In this document: piece after piece, positions 45,057-57,202 of the stretch
How the letters are laid out: every line of letters starts with the position of its first letter
Numbering within the stretch: the stretch's first letter is position 1
Assembly (NCBI GenBank): GCA_030068075.1
Contig: CM057824.1
Span: 124,548,414-124,612,413, forward strand
DNA length: 64,000 bases
Direction of reading: 5' to 3'
Source of the DNA: Paguma larvata
Taxonomy: Eukaryota > Chordata > Mammalia > Carnivora > Viverridae
Position numbers and translations under genes: made by a program
Notes under the pieces: generated by a model
What the model saw: only the letters and a program-made list of their open reading frames with translations
Database searches by the model: none
What the model was told of the DNA's origin: nothing

Positions 45057-45093
45057 CACACACACACACATACACACACACACTCACACACCC
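45057..45093. repeat. (CA)n microsatellite, imperfect
   Basis: About 18 CA units with TA and TC interruptions, preceded by a CT run. It explains the His/Thr-rich end of the frame at 44890. Confidence 0.95.
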
Positions 45094-46850
45094 TTGAGGA
45101 TAACCTTTCCTTCAGGGAAAGAATGGGCCTGTAAATCAACTTTCTCCAGACACAATGGCTAGTTATTAGAGATCTCATCTTTTCAGCTAGGCAAGATAAT
45201 TTCCTAAAAGGTTTCCTCAAAGTGGATTTTGAATTGGAAAACAGTTACTGTAAATTAATATAATGTCACTGGTCTGAGAGGAAAGATTTATGCGCTCTTC
45301 CTCCAAAGGCTAGAAACTAAGGGGTTCTTTGTTTAATACCATCCTCTACATGTCTCCTTTTTTATGAAAGACACCTGAAGACCTCTTTGCCACGAAGGCT
45401 ACATTCTCTATTAAGCATAACTAATCAAACACATAATATGTACACTGTGTGTAAATGACACCTCACTTCGGTGTTGCTACTTTACTTTCTCCCTAGTAAA
45501 AATGCTTCGAAATACACACTTCTTTAAAATGATCATTTTGCCCTCTATGCTTTTGAAACTACCCAGACTTCAGACAAGTTTTATAAAATAAATTGGCTAT
45601 TGAAGTAATATGGCAATTTGCATTATAATCTACATGAACTCACAATCCTAAAAACTGTATAGAAGTCACTTTGATAATAGACTGTGTTCACTGATTGGTT
45701 TTCTTCTGTTAATTTCAATTTGCTACCTTGGTATTATGTTTTCAGGGAGTTTTACTTGTTTGTTTTTACCTCAGATCACATTCAAGAAAGTCTATGGGTA
45801 TTTGGTTGTAAAATAGGAAATATTCATTTGGTTGTCCATATGAAGTTGTTCAATCGTACCCTAGTAGCCAAATTGTTTGAGTGTTTATATTTCATAAAAT
45901 TATATATGTTAGAAAATAGTTATGTCCTAGTTTACAGTCTATTTGTATTAAGGGGTACAATTTAGTGACAATTTACCCAAATCCTTTCAACATAGTAATA
46001 AAGTGCTGCTAACACTTTTATAAAAATTAAATGCAACTCGGAAATAGTTCTCCAAAATGAGCTATGATTATTAATTTGACATCTCTAAAAGAACAAAATG
46101 GGACTTAACTTTGTGAAAAGGTCAGCGTGTAGATTTTCTAGCTTCTAGAAGTGGTCTTGAAAGTCACTACCAGTAGACTTGTATCTGGCATTGAGTTTGG
46201 TATAAGTGGGTCAATCTAAAACTTCCCAAAGTCTGGTGACTTCTCCCACTAGTAAATATGAAATCATAGTGGCAGATCATCTTTAAGGTAAAGCTTTGCT
46301 TCAGGAAGTCCTGAGTATCTAAGCTCTCTCACTATGACTAAGAATTTTTGATGACAGAATTTGACCTCCAGACTCCTTCCTCCATTTACCTTTAATCATA
46401 TGTCAACAATTACCTGGTGATAAATATGGAAGAACATGTGGTTGCCCATCTCACAACAAGATACTGAATAGATACTTAGTGCCAAACAAATCTTTTGTTT
46501 CCCAAGTTAATAAAGCCAGTAGAGATTAATATGCCTGCACTGTTCTGGGTGCTGTGAACCCCTTTTATTTTATATGCCTGTAAGTAGAAGGCAAGTAATC
46601 ATGCTGAATGATAATATATATCCAAGTGAAGATCTAAATTTAGGAATAATTTTTATGTGATACTGTATTTCCTCAGAAGTTAGGAGACTGTGGTTTCTAA
46701 CACCAGAGAGTATACAAATTATATTTCTATTTCTATATTCCTCAATTAAACTTAGTTTAAAAAGTGTCATGAAGGCACTGCCTTTTCAATAAATGTGTTA
46801 ATGAAAATGTTTAAATCTTTCTCGCTTTTGAAGTATAACTCTCACAACAA

Positions 46851-46864
46851 TTGCAAATTTGCAA
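46851..46864. repeat. 14-bp perfect palindrome with octamer-like motif
   Basis: TTGCAAATTTGCAA is its own reverse complement, and TTGCAAAT is repeated directly (46851-46858 and 46859-46866). TTGCAAAT differs by one base from the POU/OCT octamer ATGCAAAT. Confidence 0.8.
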
Positions 46865-47038
46865 ATTGTTCTATGCTGACACTCTTATTCTGAAATTATT
46901 ATGTGTATGATAGATAATTGCATTTTAAGCTTAAAAACAAATGTAGCCTGTCTTACTCTTTTTTCTCAGTACCAAATACTGACAGCCTATCATTCTCTTT
47001 AAAATTATCTTGATGGTCTGAGATACTCTGAGATACTG

Positions 47039-47057
47039 TACTTTACGCTGTAAAGTA
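47039..47057. repeat. Short hairpin, 8-bp perfect arms
   Basis: TACTTTAC (47039-47046) and GTAAAGTA (47050-47057) around a three-base loop. Confidence 0.8.
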
Positions 47058-48571
47058 AACTAAATAAACCATTTAGTGTAATTGAATACCTAAGCTTATG
47101 AAGGAAAAAAAATAACAACATTGTGGATGTAACACAATAAAAGACCCAGACAGAAATTACACTTAAAAATGTTACTGTGTTTAGACGGGTGAATTTTATT
47201 ACAAATTCTTTATAGGCTTTTCTTCAGATCAGAACAAAATACATATAATTAGACACTGGGCTTTAATTGTGAAATATTTTTCTAGGGTCATTTGAGAGAA
47301 GAATTCACCCTGACCCTACCTTACTGAGCTAACCTGATATGTCTTACTATGTATCTCATTGCATAGATTTCTATCTGACACTAAAGGACAGTAATACTAT
47401 CCATCAACAAACTAGACACGCTGAAGAAGCAATGTAGAGAAAAAATATTTTCCATTGACTCTGCTATCCCTTAATTGTTATGTCAAATAGTGAGTGTGAA
47501 AATGTAGAGCTTGTGTTGTTCTAATCCCTAATTTAATGTGTAGGATAGACTGTGAATTTGTCCTGATGTTTTTATGCCGAGCAACCTTAGCAAAGAAATA
47601 GTTACAAAAAGCAAATCTTAGGACACAGTAGGAGTACAGAGTACTGGATGGACTTAACACAGGAGAAGTAATAAGGGTTATGATGAGATAAGTAATCCCA
47701 GTGGACCTCAGTAATCAGTTGTAACTGCCTTTCAACTAACAAAATCGAATGTCTTCTTAGACTCATTGAAGGATATAGCAGAAACACTAATTAGATACAG
47801 AAGAGCTCTTCAAGATTTGAACAATATTACTTGGCTTCTTTGAATAGTTTCCATATTTTTTCAAAGAGGTAATTTGTTTTGTTTTGTTTTTCAAGAAAAA
47901 TAACTTTTAACTTTAAGCGTAATAATTTTCTTACACACCTTTGACTTAAATCCACTTTGGTTTTTAAACAAGAAAAAAAATACCTCATTATTTTTAGGAA
48001 AAATCTTATTTAGTTATTATTTTTCTTCACTGAATAAGTTTTTGCTAAAAGGTACAACAGAAAATGTATAGGTTTAAACACTCAGCGTAAAATAAGGATT
48101 TCTAAGTCATCCAAAAACCAAGAGAGGAACAACAACAATAAAACAGAAAATATTATTTTGTATTTTGGTAAAACTGGGAAACATATAATAGCCCAGTCCC
48201 TCTCCCCTATAGTTAAATATGTGGTCTAAAACAATAGGGATCGAGTAGAAAAAGGTGTAGGAACAAGCTATTATATTAGAGAGTATGAACCAAGCATCAA
48301 GCACCTCAGAAAGGGGAAGCAGAAATGAACTTCCTCAAGGTGAGGGCCACTCCTAGAGAAACAAACTCGGAATTCTTTTTTTTTTTTTTTTTTTAAGTGA
48401 GAACAGGACTATACTCCCTGGTAGCAGTAGAGTACTGAATTTGATTCAGGTCTGAGAAACAGAGGAAGTAAGTCTAAATAAGAAATTAATAGATAAGCCA
48501 TCTTTCAGTTAATCAGTTTGTCATAGTGATTGCAGAAGAAAAGGGAACCTTGCCATTTAAAAAACAAAAAT

Positions 48572-48745
48572 AAGGGGCACTTGGGTAGCTCAGTCAGTTG
48601 AGCATCCAATTTCGGCTGTGCTGACAGCTCAGAGCCTGGTGTTGCTTTGGATTCTATGTCTCCCTCTCTCTCTGCCCCTCCCCTGCTCCTCCTATGTATC
48701 TCTCTCTCTCTCAAAAACAAATAAACATTAAAAAAAGAAAAGAGA
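48572..48745 (+). mobile_element. CAN-SINE, sense, box B deleted
   Basis: 'GGGGCACTTGGGTAGCTCAG' to 'CCAATTTCGGCT' joins directly to 'GTGCTGACAGCTCAGAGCC'. The stretch that carries box B in other copies ('caggtcatgatctc...gtcgggctc', roughly 50 bp) is missing. CT tract and 'AAACAAATAAACATT' tail are normal. Confidence 0.93.
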
Positions 48746-49449
48746 ACATTTTGTTCTATGTACAAACAACACAGAATGGTCAATAAGAACAAATCCTAGC
48801 AAAGGTGTATAAATTCAACTGAAAGGTGTTTTGTGTAGAAAGGCAAAACTACTACGTCTTATGAAAGAAGGAAACTCCTGATTGGTCTGTTTGTCCAGCA
48901 TCATCCAGATACCACAGGATGGTGAGAAAACATCTACAAATTATTTTTAAAAAAAACAAATTGTTAAGAAAAGTGTTTTTACACAGCTGACCTATTTTCC
49001 AAGTACAAAGTTAGCAGACACACAGTTCGAACTTGCACACTGTTGCTGAGTCATTCTATAGAGATCTACTAGAGGCCAAATTCCAGACAATCCAGGAATA
49101 ACTAAAATCAGGCGAAAGAACTCCTTGTGGGGTGACTAGATAAAATACAAGATGCCTAATATACTTAATATTTCATGAAACATTCTTATTCTTAAAAGTT
49201 TACTCTATGTTTATTTGAAATTCAGATGTAAGTGGGTATCCTCTATTTTTATTTGCTTAAGGTGCAACTCTAACTGCAAAGAAAGTCAAATCTTTTTAAC
49301 TGCACTACTATAATAGAAAGAAATGTGGGGTCTAGGCTTTCAGAACACAATGTGAATGTTTTATCCATTGGCATTTCAGAAATGGCAAACAAAAAATGAG
49401 AGGGAGCACAGGGAAGCAGGGTGAAAGGAAAGTTGATTCACAGATTCCC
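48746..49449. other. Unassigned stretch
   Basis: Nothing recognised. Confidence 0.35.
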
Positions 49450-49620
49450 TTAAATAACTAAATATCTTCCTAGACATTATTAACAAATCATCTGCTAAGA
49501 ATATGGAGTTGTTTCCCTTACTTTGCATTTGGTAATATTTAAGGTAATAGCCACACAGCTAGTAAACGGAGGAGTTGAATTTAAATGTGGTTGATTGACA
49601 CCAAATTTGTCCTTTTTACA
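49450..49620 (-). mobile_element. Possible MIR fragment, antisense
   Basis: 'AATAGCCACACAGCTAGTAAA' -like text followed by 'CGGAGGAGTTGAATTTAAATG' matches the MIR complement 'aaggtcacacagctagtaagtggcagagccgggattcgaa'. Confidence 0.55.
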
Positions 49621-49689
49621 TTAGGCATCAATGCCTTTCAAACCATCAAAGCCTTTCTTCCTTTATCTGTAAAATGAGGGAGTTCAAAT

Positions 49690-49920
49690 TAGAAAATAAT
49701 AGCTTAAATTTTACTGCTTACAACAGGGCATACATATTATAAAGGTTTTTTGCACGCATTGATGTCTAATCCTCGCATCAATTCTATGAGGTAAATATCA
49801 TTATGCCTAACTCAAAGGAAAATAAATTGAGGCCCTCAGAGTTCAATAACTTCTGCAACTTGACAAAATGGTCAAGTCAAAATCTGAACCTAGACAGTCT
49901 GGTTATCTAGACTTAGCCAC
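49690..49920 (-). mobile_element. MIR, antisense
   Basis: 'TCTAATCCTCGCATCAATTC', 'TATGAGGTAAATATCATTATG', 'AATTGAGGCCCTCAGAGTTC' and 'TCAAAATCTGAACCTAGACAG' follow the complete MIR complement order (taatcctcacaacaaccctatgaggtag ... gaaactgaggc). Confidence 0.75.
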
Positions 49921-52183
49921 ATTTCAGAGCTAATCCGCCTCCAAGGTCTAGTTCTAGAGTTCTGTAAGACACATACCTTAGTATTCATGACATGATGTTT
50001 TAAATAATTTATCACAGAACATTGTATGGCCCTCAGTGAATTACATGCAGATAACAGGATAACTATTCAGATGAGTTTTCCCCCAGGGTAAATGAAGAGG
50101 AAAATGCCAGGGTCCAATCATGCAGAACAACTTCCCCAATTGTGAGTGAAACAAAAGAATTGTTTCAGTACTGTAGGCAGCACATGTCCCAAATAAGCTT
50201 TTTTAACCAACACAGATGGTGTAGGTTTGATCCAGGGCTGTTACATAAACACGTTAGTTTATAAATGAAATTGTCCAACCTCAATGACAAATAGCTGTAC
50301 ATCTGCCTAATAATTATTTCTGTACCATTTTTAGAACAGAGTACTGTAATTATTTTCCATGATTATAAAGAATTTGAGAATGAATCACACAGATGCTTTG
50401 CTATTTACAGTTAAACAATTATTTTCCTCCTCCTTCCTTACTATCCAATAGTATTTCTTTATTATGTTGAGTCTAAAAATTGAACTAGGAAAGGTAAATG
50501 TAAGCCAACATATTAAAGACAGTAATCACCCAAATTGCTACTGCTGGGCAAATAATTCTACCATATGTACTCTGTTCCATTGATTGTGAAATTGCTGCTC
50601 TCATTAAATGGTATGTTGACCCCTAGGGGAGTAGCCACCATTTTCTTCTTTTAGAGTTGCAATAATCTCATTGCCTGCCTTTTATCCTTGGAATAGATAT
50701 CTAATAATAAAATGCTCCATCTTATTCTTGTCCATTTCCTGCATTGCTGCTTCACTCTCTTTAGTTGGACTCCTCAAAGAAGTTTAGATTATTTACTATG
50801 TGGCCATCAATCTGGTAGGTGCTACAGGAAACAGAAGTATTTAAATTGCAGGTAAGTGTCTCTCTGGATGGAGAATGAGACAGACAAAAAGAAAGGAGAA
50901 AGTGAATACTTACATAAGGGACTCTTATACAATGCTTTCCATACCTTAGGAGAAGTATTATAGAAATTTCTCATGGGTTCAAATTGACAAGATAATTTGT
51001 TTAGGAATTGCGAAGCAGGAAAAATTTGTCATCCTGCACGTATATAAAGAATGTTTCCCATATAACTAATGTGTGATTAGTCCTGAGGGTAAACTGGTCT
51101 CAGCCCATGTTGGGATCACAGAGGAAAGAGAGACCTGAAGCCATTCATTAATAAAGCTATGTAAATACTTCAAATAAACTTAAAAGGTATGTAAAAATCT
51201 GTATATAAATATATTTTAACCCATAAATAAAGAACTTATAGAGGTAATAGAATTACATTTATTAAATAACAGCATGTGTTTAATGTCAGGAAAAAATTAA
51301 ATAGAAGATATTAATAAGACTACAGAATTCTGCAAACGTAAATTTGATTTTGCCCCATCACTCAAATATGTGACAGGGAGCCCCAGTGATGAGATCTGAC
51401 AGTGATAAATATCAACATTAGAGAGAAAAAAATAAAGAAAAAAAGGTAGGACATACACTTCTTTAAAAGACTCTGTGTTTGATGATCTAGTCAAGATTCT
51501 CAGAGTATACTGGTATAAAATAAAGTTGCCTCCTTTTTTTAATATTATTTTTTTCCACAATAATATGACATTTTGCAAATATTTAAGAGTCCAAATGGTT
51601 ATTAGAACATTAACCCTAAGCTTGCCTCTGAATTCCTATGAATGATCTTAACTGAATATTAAAATGAAACCTTGGATATTCTATGGGGTCACTAACCAAT
51701 TCTATATGTTAATTAACCTATAGCTCTGACGAGATCATCTGAATTTCGTAATTTGAATAAACTGGTGAAAATTTCAGAAATACTTGTAATCTTACTGGCA
51801 TTCTGGTCATAAAGGTCAAGAAATGTTTGTTAACAAAGTGACCTATAGCCAAAAATTTCTATGAAAGTTATTCATAGCATAAAATATTTTATCTATTGTT
51901 TCTATTTGAACTGAAGAGGGAACAGGCACTATAATAGTGTAATACCTAGTTCATTTGACCCGTCCAAAATTGATTTGGTGCATGAGCCACTAGCAAATTC
52001 ATTTATTGCTTTAGAACAGCAATGTTATAAATGCTATTTATTCATGAATGACAACAGTACTCCTGCTTTACATAAGCAATTTAACACAGTTCATTTGTTC
52101 AGGTGTACATGGGGAGAAAACAATTTATATACATTATTTTTCTCTCTCTAGCCACTATATCCCCATATTTCCCAAGAGCAGTT

Positions 52184-52187
<4 letters not shown>
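49921..52187. other. 2.3 kb without recognised repeats
   Basis: AT-rich, unassigned. A weak L2-like phrase near 50795-50850 was not strong enough to call. No exon evidence. Confidence 0.4.

Positions 52188-52215
<28 letters not shown>
52188..52215. repeat. Isolated A28 run
   Basis: 28 uninterrupted A's with no SINE or LINE body on either side. It may be the tail of an unrecognised or decayed retroposon. Confidence 0.9.
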
Positions 52216-52217
<2 letters not shown>

Positions 52218-53384
52218 ATCTGAAGGAGATTCTCCGTGATTTTCCCTGCACACATGACTTTCCATGCAAAAAAGTTTGCTAGCATAGTTTTTGCCCTGTG
52301 TTTTGGAAGAACAAAGAAACTTGGCATTCTCTACATGGCATAGAAACTGGCAGGTTTTTTTTCAGTTATAAGTGCCCATTTTGATAAAGCTGTTGTAATG
52401 GACAATAGTACTAGAAGCACTAATGAGAATAGTAGTAAAAGTATTTGTACTTGACATCTCTTTCAATAAGTCATAAATTCTTCTTGGTAAGATAAAAAGA
52501 GTTAGATTTTTCAGAGACACATGCAGTTTTATGTGGGAAGAGTTGACAGCAATGGCAAATAAACTTCCTAGATGTGAACAAATGGAATGTTTCCTTCTTT
52601 GCTATAAGCTTAACTGTGCACCACACATAACTGTCTGGGCCGAGTATGATTCAATAAGTAGAGAAGTTCTACCATAATCCTTGCTGCTCTCAAGTTTTAC
52701 CATGATTCCTCATGTGAAAATCTTTGACGGGAAAGGGACTGAGAACTTCATTTCCATCAAATTTTAGTCTATCTTTCTAATTTGGGGAAACAGTGAATGA
52801 TCTTTCATATTAACTATCTGAAAGGGCTCTTTCCAGAGGCAGAATTACTTCCCAACATAACAGGCAAACCAAGATTTTGATACACATCTTAAAAAACAAA
52901 TTAATTATAACTTTAGTGAGCTTTTTCCATCATTTATATAGGAGTGCATAACAGGTAACAGTTGGGAACCACTGCTACAAACAAAGGATAAAGTTTGCTG
53001 GAGGATTCCCCAAGCAGGACTCCATTTTCTCTGCAGTTACACACTATCTTTCCCTCCTTCTTTCTCTCTCCCTCCCTCCTCCTTCCTCCTTCTCTATTTC
53101 TCTCTTCTTGCACAGTCAATAGAATGTGAAGAATACGTCATCAATTTATTCCTATGTATCTATTTGGATGATAATAAGATATTTTGCTCTTGGTGTACAT
53201 CTTCTATGTCTCAGGGAAACTTTCCTGGTCACTGAGACTATGTCACTTCTATCTTTTAGAATAAAATTTATTTATCAAATATATTTATGAAATTTATAAA
53301 ATGCTTATAGTTTTCATTTAAAACTTGTTAGAGTCTTTTTCTCTTTGACATCTTTCTCCCTACTAATAACCAGAGGCAGATAGT
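52216..53384. other. Unassigned; contains a pyrimidine tract
   Basis: Polypyrimidine CT-rich tract at about 53047-53108. The Glu/Arg-rich minus frame there is its shadow. Otherwise nothing recognised. Confidence 0.4.
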
Positions 53385-54410
53385 GTGGAAACAAAGATCT
53401 GAAAACTGCCGGGGGGCACACAGTGGGGAGATTATTTGCTATTCTAGGAGTGTTTCCCTGAGAGGCAGTGTTCTGAGAGATGTCTCTCCTGGAACATGTC
53501 TCCCGACCAGAAGGTTCATGCAGGACTTAAGTTCTAGTGGAGTTGGTGTCAGGTCTCATTTCACAAGCAGATCACAGCACACCTAGTTAATACTCTCCAT
53601 ATTCAGGCTAAAGACCAAACACTGCTCAAAGCAGACAAGAAGAGTCTCTGCAGATAACTGGTCTGAATGATAGATCAGCCAGAACACAACACCAGGGCAC
53701 ACACACATAGGAGATATTCCCTGAAGTGACAGGCCCTGGACACTACATGAGCTCTCCTTCATAATGTCATTACTTTCAGGTGCAGGAGACATAACTGGCT
53801 TTTCTAACACACAGAAGACAAGATACTTAGAAAAAAATGCCAAGATGGAAGAATTTATCCCAACTTAAAGAACTATGTTAGGCCACAGTCAGAGACCTAA
53901 GTGAAACAGATATAAGTAATATGCCTGATGGAGAATTTAAAGCAACAGTCATAAGGATACTCACTGGGCTGGAGAAAAGAATAGATGACATCAGTGAGTC
54001 CCTTACCATAGAAATAAGAGTTAAAAAAATAATCAATGAGAGATGAAGAATGCAATAAATGAGATTGGAAACAGGCTTGATGCAATGAACAGCAGGCTGG
54101 AAGAAGCAAAGGAACAAATTAATGACCTACAAGACAAAACAATGGAAAATAATGAAGCTGAAGGAAAGAGGGAAAGAATTATGCAACATAAGAACAGACT
54201 TAGGGAACTCAGTGACTCCATCAAACATAATAACATTTGTATTATAGAAGTTCCAAAAGAAGAAGAGACAGAAAAGGGGGCAGAAAATTTACTTCAAAAA
54301 TAATAGCAGAAAACTTCCCTAACCTAGGGAAGGAAACAGATAATCAGATCCAGGAGGCATAGAGAGCTCTCATCAAAATCAATGATGAACAATCAGATGC
54401 TTTCCAGAAT
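53385..54410 (+). mobile_element. LINE-1/HAL1 5' half: 5' UTR and ORF1 start
   Basis: 53385-53840 resembles carnivore L1 leader sequence. From about 53850 the decayed ORF1 follows. The frame 54043-54303 (86 codons) gives a heptad-like coiled coil (NEIGNRLDAMNSRLEEAKEQ) and then the RNA-binding start 'ICIIEVPKEEETEKGAENLL', as in L1 ORF1p. It then reads 'AGCAGAAAACTTCCCTAACC' with no ORF2. ORF1p normally coats L1 RNA; here it is frame-broken and inactive. It could be HAL1 (ORF1-only half-L1) or an L1 that lost its 3' part. Confidence 0.75.
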
Positions 54411-55359
54411 TGATTCCACTACACACAAAACGTGCTGTGACATTAGATCTCACCTGTGGAGCTTCTGCGTACATTTAAAAAATTCATTGCAACATTAAAC
54501 ACCTGGCATATTTTTACTCTACTCTGGATTTTTTTAATAAAAAATTTTGGTTTAAGGCCAATTATTATTAAACATTGCAAATAAGTACTTCTCAAAGCAG
54601 CATTTTAAAGTAGCTCATTAGCCCATAATATTTCATAACTTATTTCTCATTTCAATTTTGTGAGTACTGACATAAACCTCAGAAGCTGGTAGAAAACTAT
54701 AAGCTAGGATGATTTCTTGAGGGCAAAACTTCAGAAGCTTTTGCTTTTTAAATTTTCACTAAACTCATGGGTTACTCAAATCAAAGAAAAAATAAAAAAT
54801 GGCAGCCAAATTAAGGATGAGAAATGTAGCTGTGCTCACATGTGCATGCACATATGCACAAAAAAACTTAGTAGAAACTTCTGGCTGCTAACAGTATGAG
54901 GTCTACAAAACCATTTTAAAGAGTTCATGGTGTCGCTCAAATGTCTGTGGCACCAAAGAAACTAAAGGTCAAGTCAATGCTAGCATTTTAGTCATAAGTG
55001 CTCAAACCATTAACAGAAGGATTAAGATCTGAAAAACTGAAACATTTATAAAAACAGTCATGCCCAAAATCTGCATGACAATGTTTTTAAAGTCATAAAA
55101 ACAGAATGAACTTAGAAACTAAAAAGATATTAGGCTTGGCTCCTGGCTCTAACCTTTAAGTTAAAGGAAAGCATGAGCATTAATAGCTCCTAAGTGGTTA
55201 ATAATATTCAGTGAAATAGTACGTAGAAAGGGTATAGCAGAGTTACTGCAACAGTTATACATGCTAATTCATTCTATCCCTCTGACTGAGGATTCCATTA
55301 AGACCATCTGTAAGGAAAGGAAACTAGAAGGAATACCGAACTGAAGATCAGAAATAACA
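54411..55359. other. Unassigned stretch
   Basis: Nothing recognised. Confidence 0.35.
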
Positions 55360-55565
55360 GCGAATAACACATTGCACTTACACTGCACCTGGAACTCTTG
55401 CTCTACACAGTTAATATAAAATCTACTCACTTAATCCTAGTGACACTCTGAAGGAATACAGATACAGGCACAGAGCGGTTAACTTACTTACATGAGGATG
55501 TAAGAGGGAGGCAGGGCCAGGATTTGAACAAAAGCTGCTAGCTCTAGAACCCATGCTATTCTACT
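55360..55565 (-). mobile_element. MIR, antisense
   Basis: 'CTCACTTAATCCTAGTGACAC', 'CAGGCACAGAGCGGTTAAC', 'GGCAGGGCCAGGATTTGAAC' and 'AGAACCCATGCTATTCTAC' follow the MIR complement. Confidence 0.75.
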
Positions 55566-55999
55566 TCCCCAATGTCTAGACCTGCTTCTGACACTCATTT
55601 GTGGGCCTTGGTTAAAACCAGTTAACAGTGTTATTTAAGTGGGATAGACATACACATTCTTGAAAAAGTCTACCTTAAATGTTGTGTATGAATTTCCGAA
55701 AACTTGGAAGCATTTGGGAGGCATAATTCAATATTCATGCAGCATAAAATGCTTTCTGTCCAATGTTGTGATCCCAGGGTCACCTCAAAAAGATTGGATG
55801 TTCTCATCTACAGCTGCTGAAACTCAGGTACAAGAACATGTCCATGTGGATGACACAGGGGCAGAGGCATTGAATTTCATGAGCACTGCCTCTCATGGCT
55901 AATGCTACAAAGAGCCATTAGGGAAACAATCAAAATTTGTTTATTTATTTAAAACTTTTCAGAGCAATGCTAGATTTACTAATATTAATGACACTAATC
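55566..55999. other. Unassigned; 80-codon open frame
   Basis: A plus-strand frame 55660-55902 stays open over moderately GC-richer sequence. It contains a donor-like CTCAG|GTACAAG near 55829 but no acceptor-flanked exon I can defend. No family resemblance. Confidence 0.3.
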
Positions 56000-56175
56000 A
56001 TCATATTCACTTTGCTAAATATTTTACATATGTGATTGCATTTGCATCTTATAATAATCATATGGAGGAATCTATTTTTATACCAGTTTTAAACAAAACA
56101 ACTGGGGAAGAAAATACGGATTTTTAACTCACCCAGCTAGTAAACAGTAGAATCTGAATTTGAATCCAAACCTTT
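56000..56175 (-). mobile_element. MIR, antisense
   Basis: 'TTTGCATCTTATAATAATC', 'TATGGAGGAATCTATTTTTA', 'CACCCAGCTAGTAAACAGTAG' and 'CTGAATTTGAATCCAAACC' follow the MIR complement order. Confidence 0.7.
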
Positions 56176-56814
56176 GCATGGGAAGTCTTTTTGAGACTGC
56201 TCCAATGGTGATGAGGATGAAAACATTTTAGAATTTTAAAATGAAAGATTAAAAAAAAATCAGAACTAACTGTTGTATTGTTCTTATTTGCTATTGTCAT
56301 TTTTTCCTTCTGATCGGTATGTGCAATTGTGCAAAAGAAGTGTATTTATCAGAAGTAGAAATGCTAGTGTCAGGGGCTTGGAGCAAAACAGACTATAACT
56401 GCCCTACTAGTGACATTTCAAAGGAAGTAACAATTGAAATTTAGCGTACTTATTCTTTATATCCTGTAGTGATTTATTTAAAGTTGAGTTTTCTAACTGT
56501 AAGAACTTTCATTAAAGATCTAGTTTACTACTGTTACAGGGAATTTTTTCTCTTTCAAAATGGGATTCTTAAAAACTTTTGAATACTAAATCTACATTTA
56601 TGGAATATTCACTAACAAAAATAGCACGTGGAGATCACATTTAAGGCTTTCAATATAAGTAATTAAGTAACCCATCAGTATACAGCAGAAAACTCCAGTA
56701 ACCATCTTTTAATATGATCGTTGTTATAGCACATGGGCAGAGAATGTTCTACAAGTGGGTTATGACACTTATGTCATCCAAAAGATTTGCTTATCAGTTC
56801 AGGAACAACAGTCT
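56176..56814. other. Unassigned stretch
   Basis: Nothing recognised. Confidence 0.35.
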
Positions 56815-57200
56815 CTAAAGAGGCACCCTGATTCTTTGCTGGAGGCATGAGGTATCAGTGAACTAGTTTCACGCAAGCGTGTGTCACATTGAGAGAACGA
56901 GTCATTTAAAATCTAGTGAAATAAAATCTAGGCACTATCATAAATCATAACTCTGCTGAACTGAAAGTCATCTTGTTTAGTCACGTGACAATAAAATTCA
57001 TCTAGTAGTGTCACACTCCGAGTGCCCAAGACATTTGCCTTTTGATATTTCAGTATCTGTGGTAGCACTCATGAATGATCATGACGTCATTTTCAAAAAT
57101 AATTGAAACCGCAGGTGCAATTATTTTTTTCCAACATTACACTCATCATGACACTTAATCTTGTCAGGAACTAAATTGTGAATTTTTAGCATAATAATGT
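56815..57200. promoter_or_regulatory. Candidate regulatory element: clustered CpG palindromes
   Basis: Within 221 bp of repeat-free sequence: CACGCAAGCGTG at 56870-56881 (5-bp inverted arms), GTCACGTGAC at 56980-56989 (perfect palindrome with CACGTG E-box), ATGACGTCAT at 57081-57090 (perfect palindrome with the full cAMP-response element TGACGTCA) and GCAGGTGC near 57112 (CAGGTG E-box). Each palindrome has a CpG, otherwise rare here. Enhancer function is inferred from motif clustering only. Confidence 0.35.
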
Positions 57201-57202
57201 GA

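Larger units (their letters stand above)
45094..48571. other. 3.5 kb repeat-poor island
   Basis: No SINE, L1, LTR or MIR recognised, unlike the dense SINE cluster just upstream. Contains an octamer-like palindrome at 46851-46864, a hairpin at 47039-47057 and a T19 run at 48376-48394. Frames (45684 +, 47602 -) show no family resemblance. Confidence 0.4.

Noticed and set aside
53897..54236. Overlapping minus-strand frames of 67-79 codons
   Set aside because: Antisense shadows of the LINE-1 ORF1 remnant.
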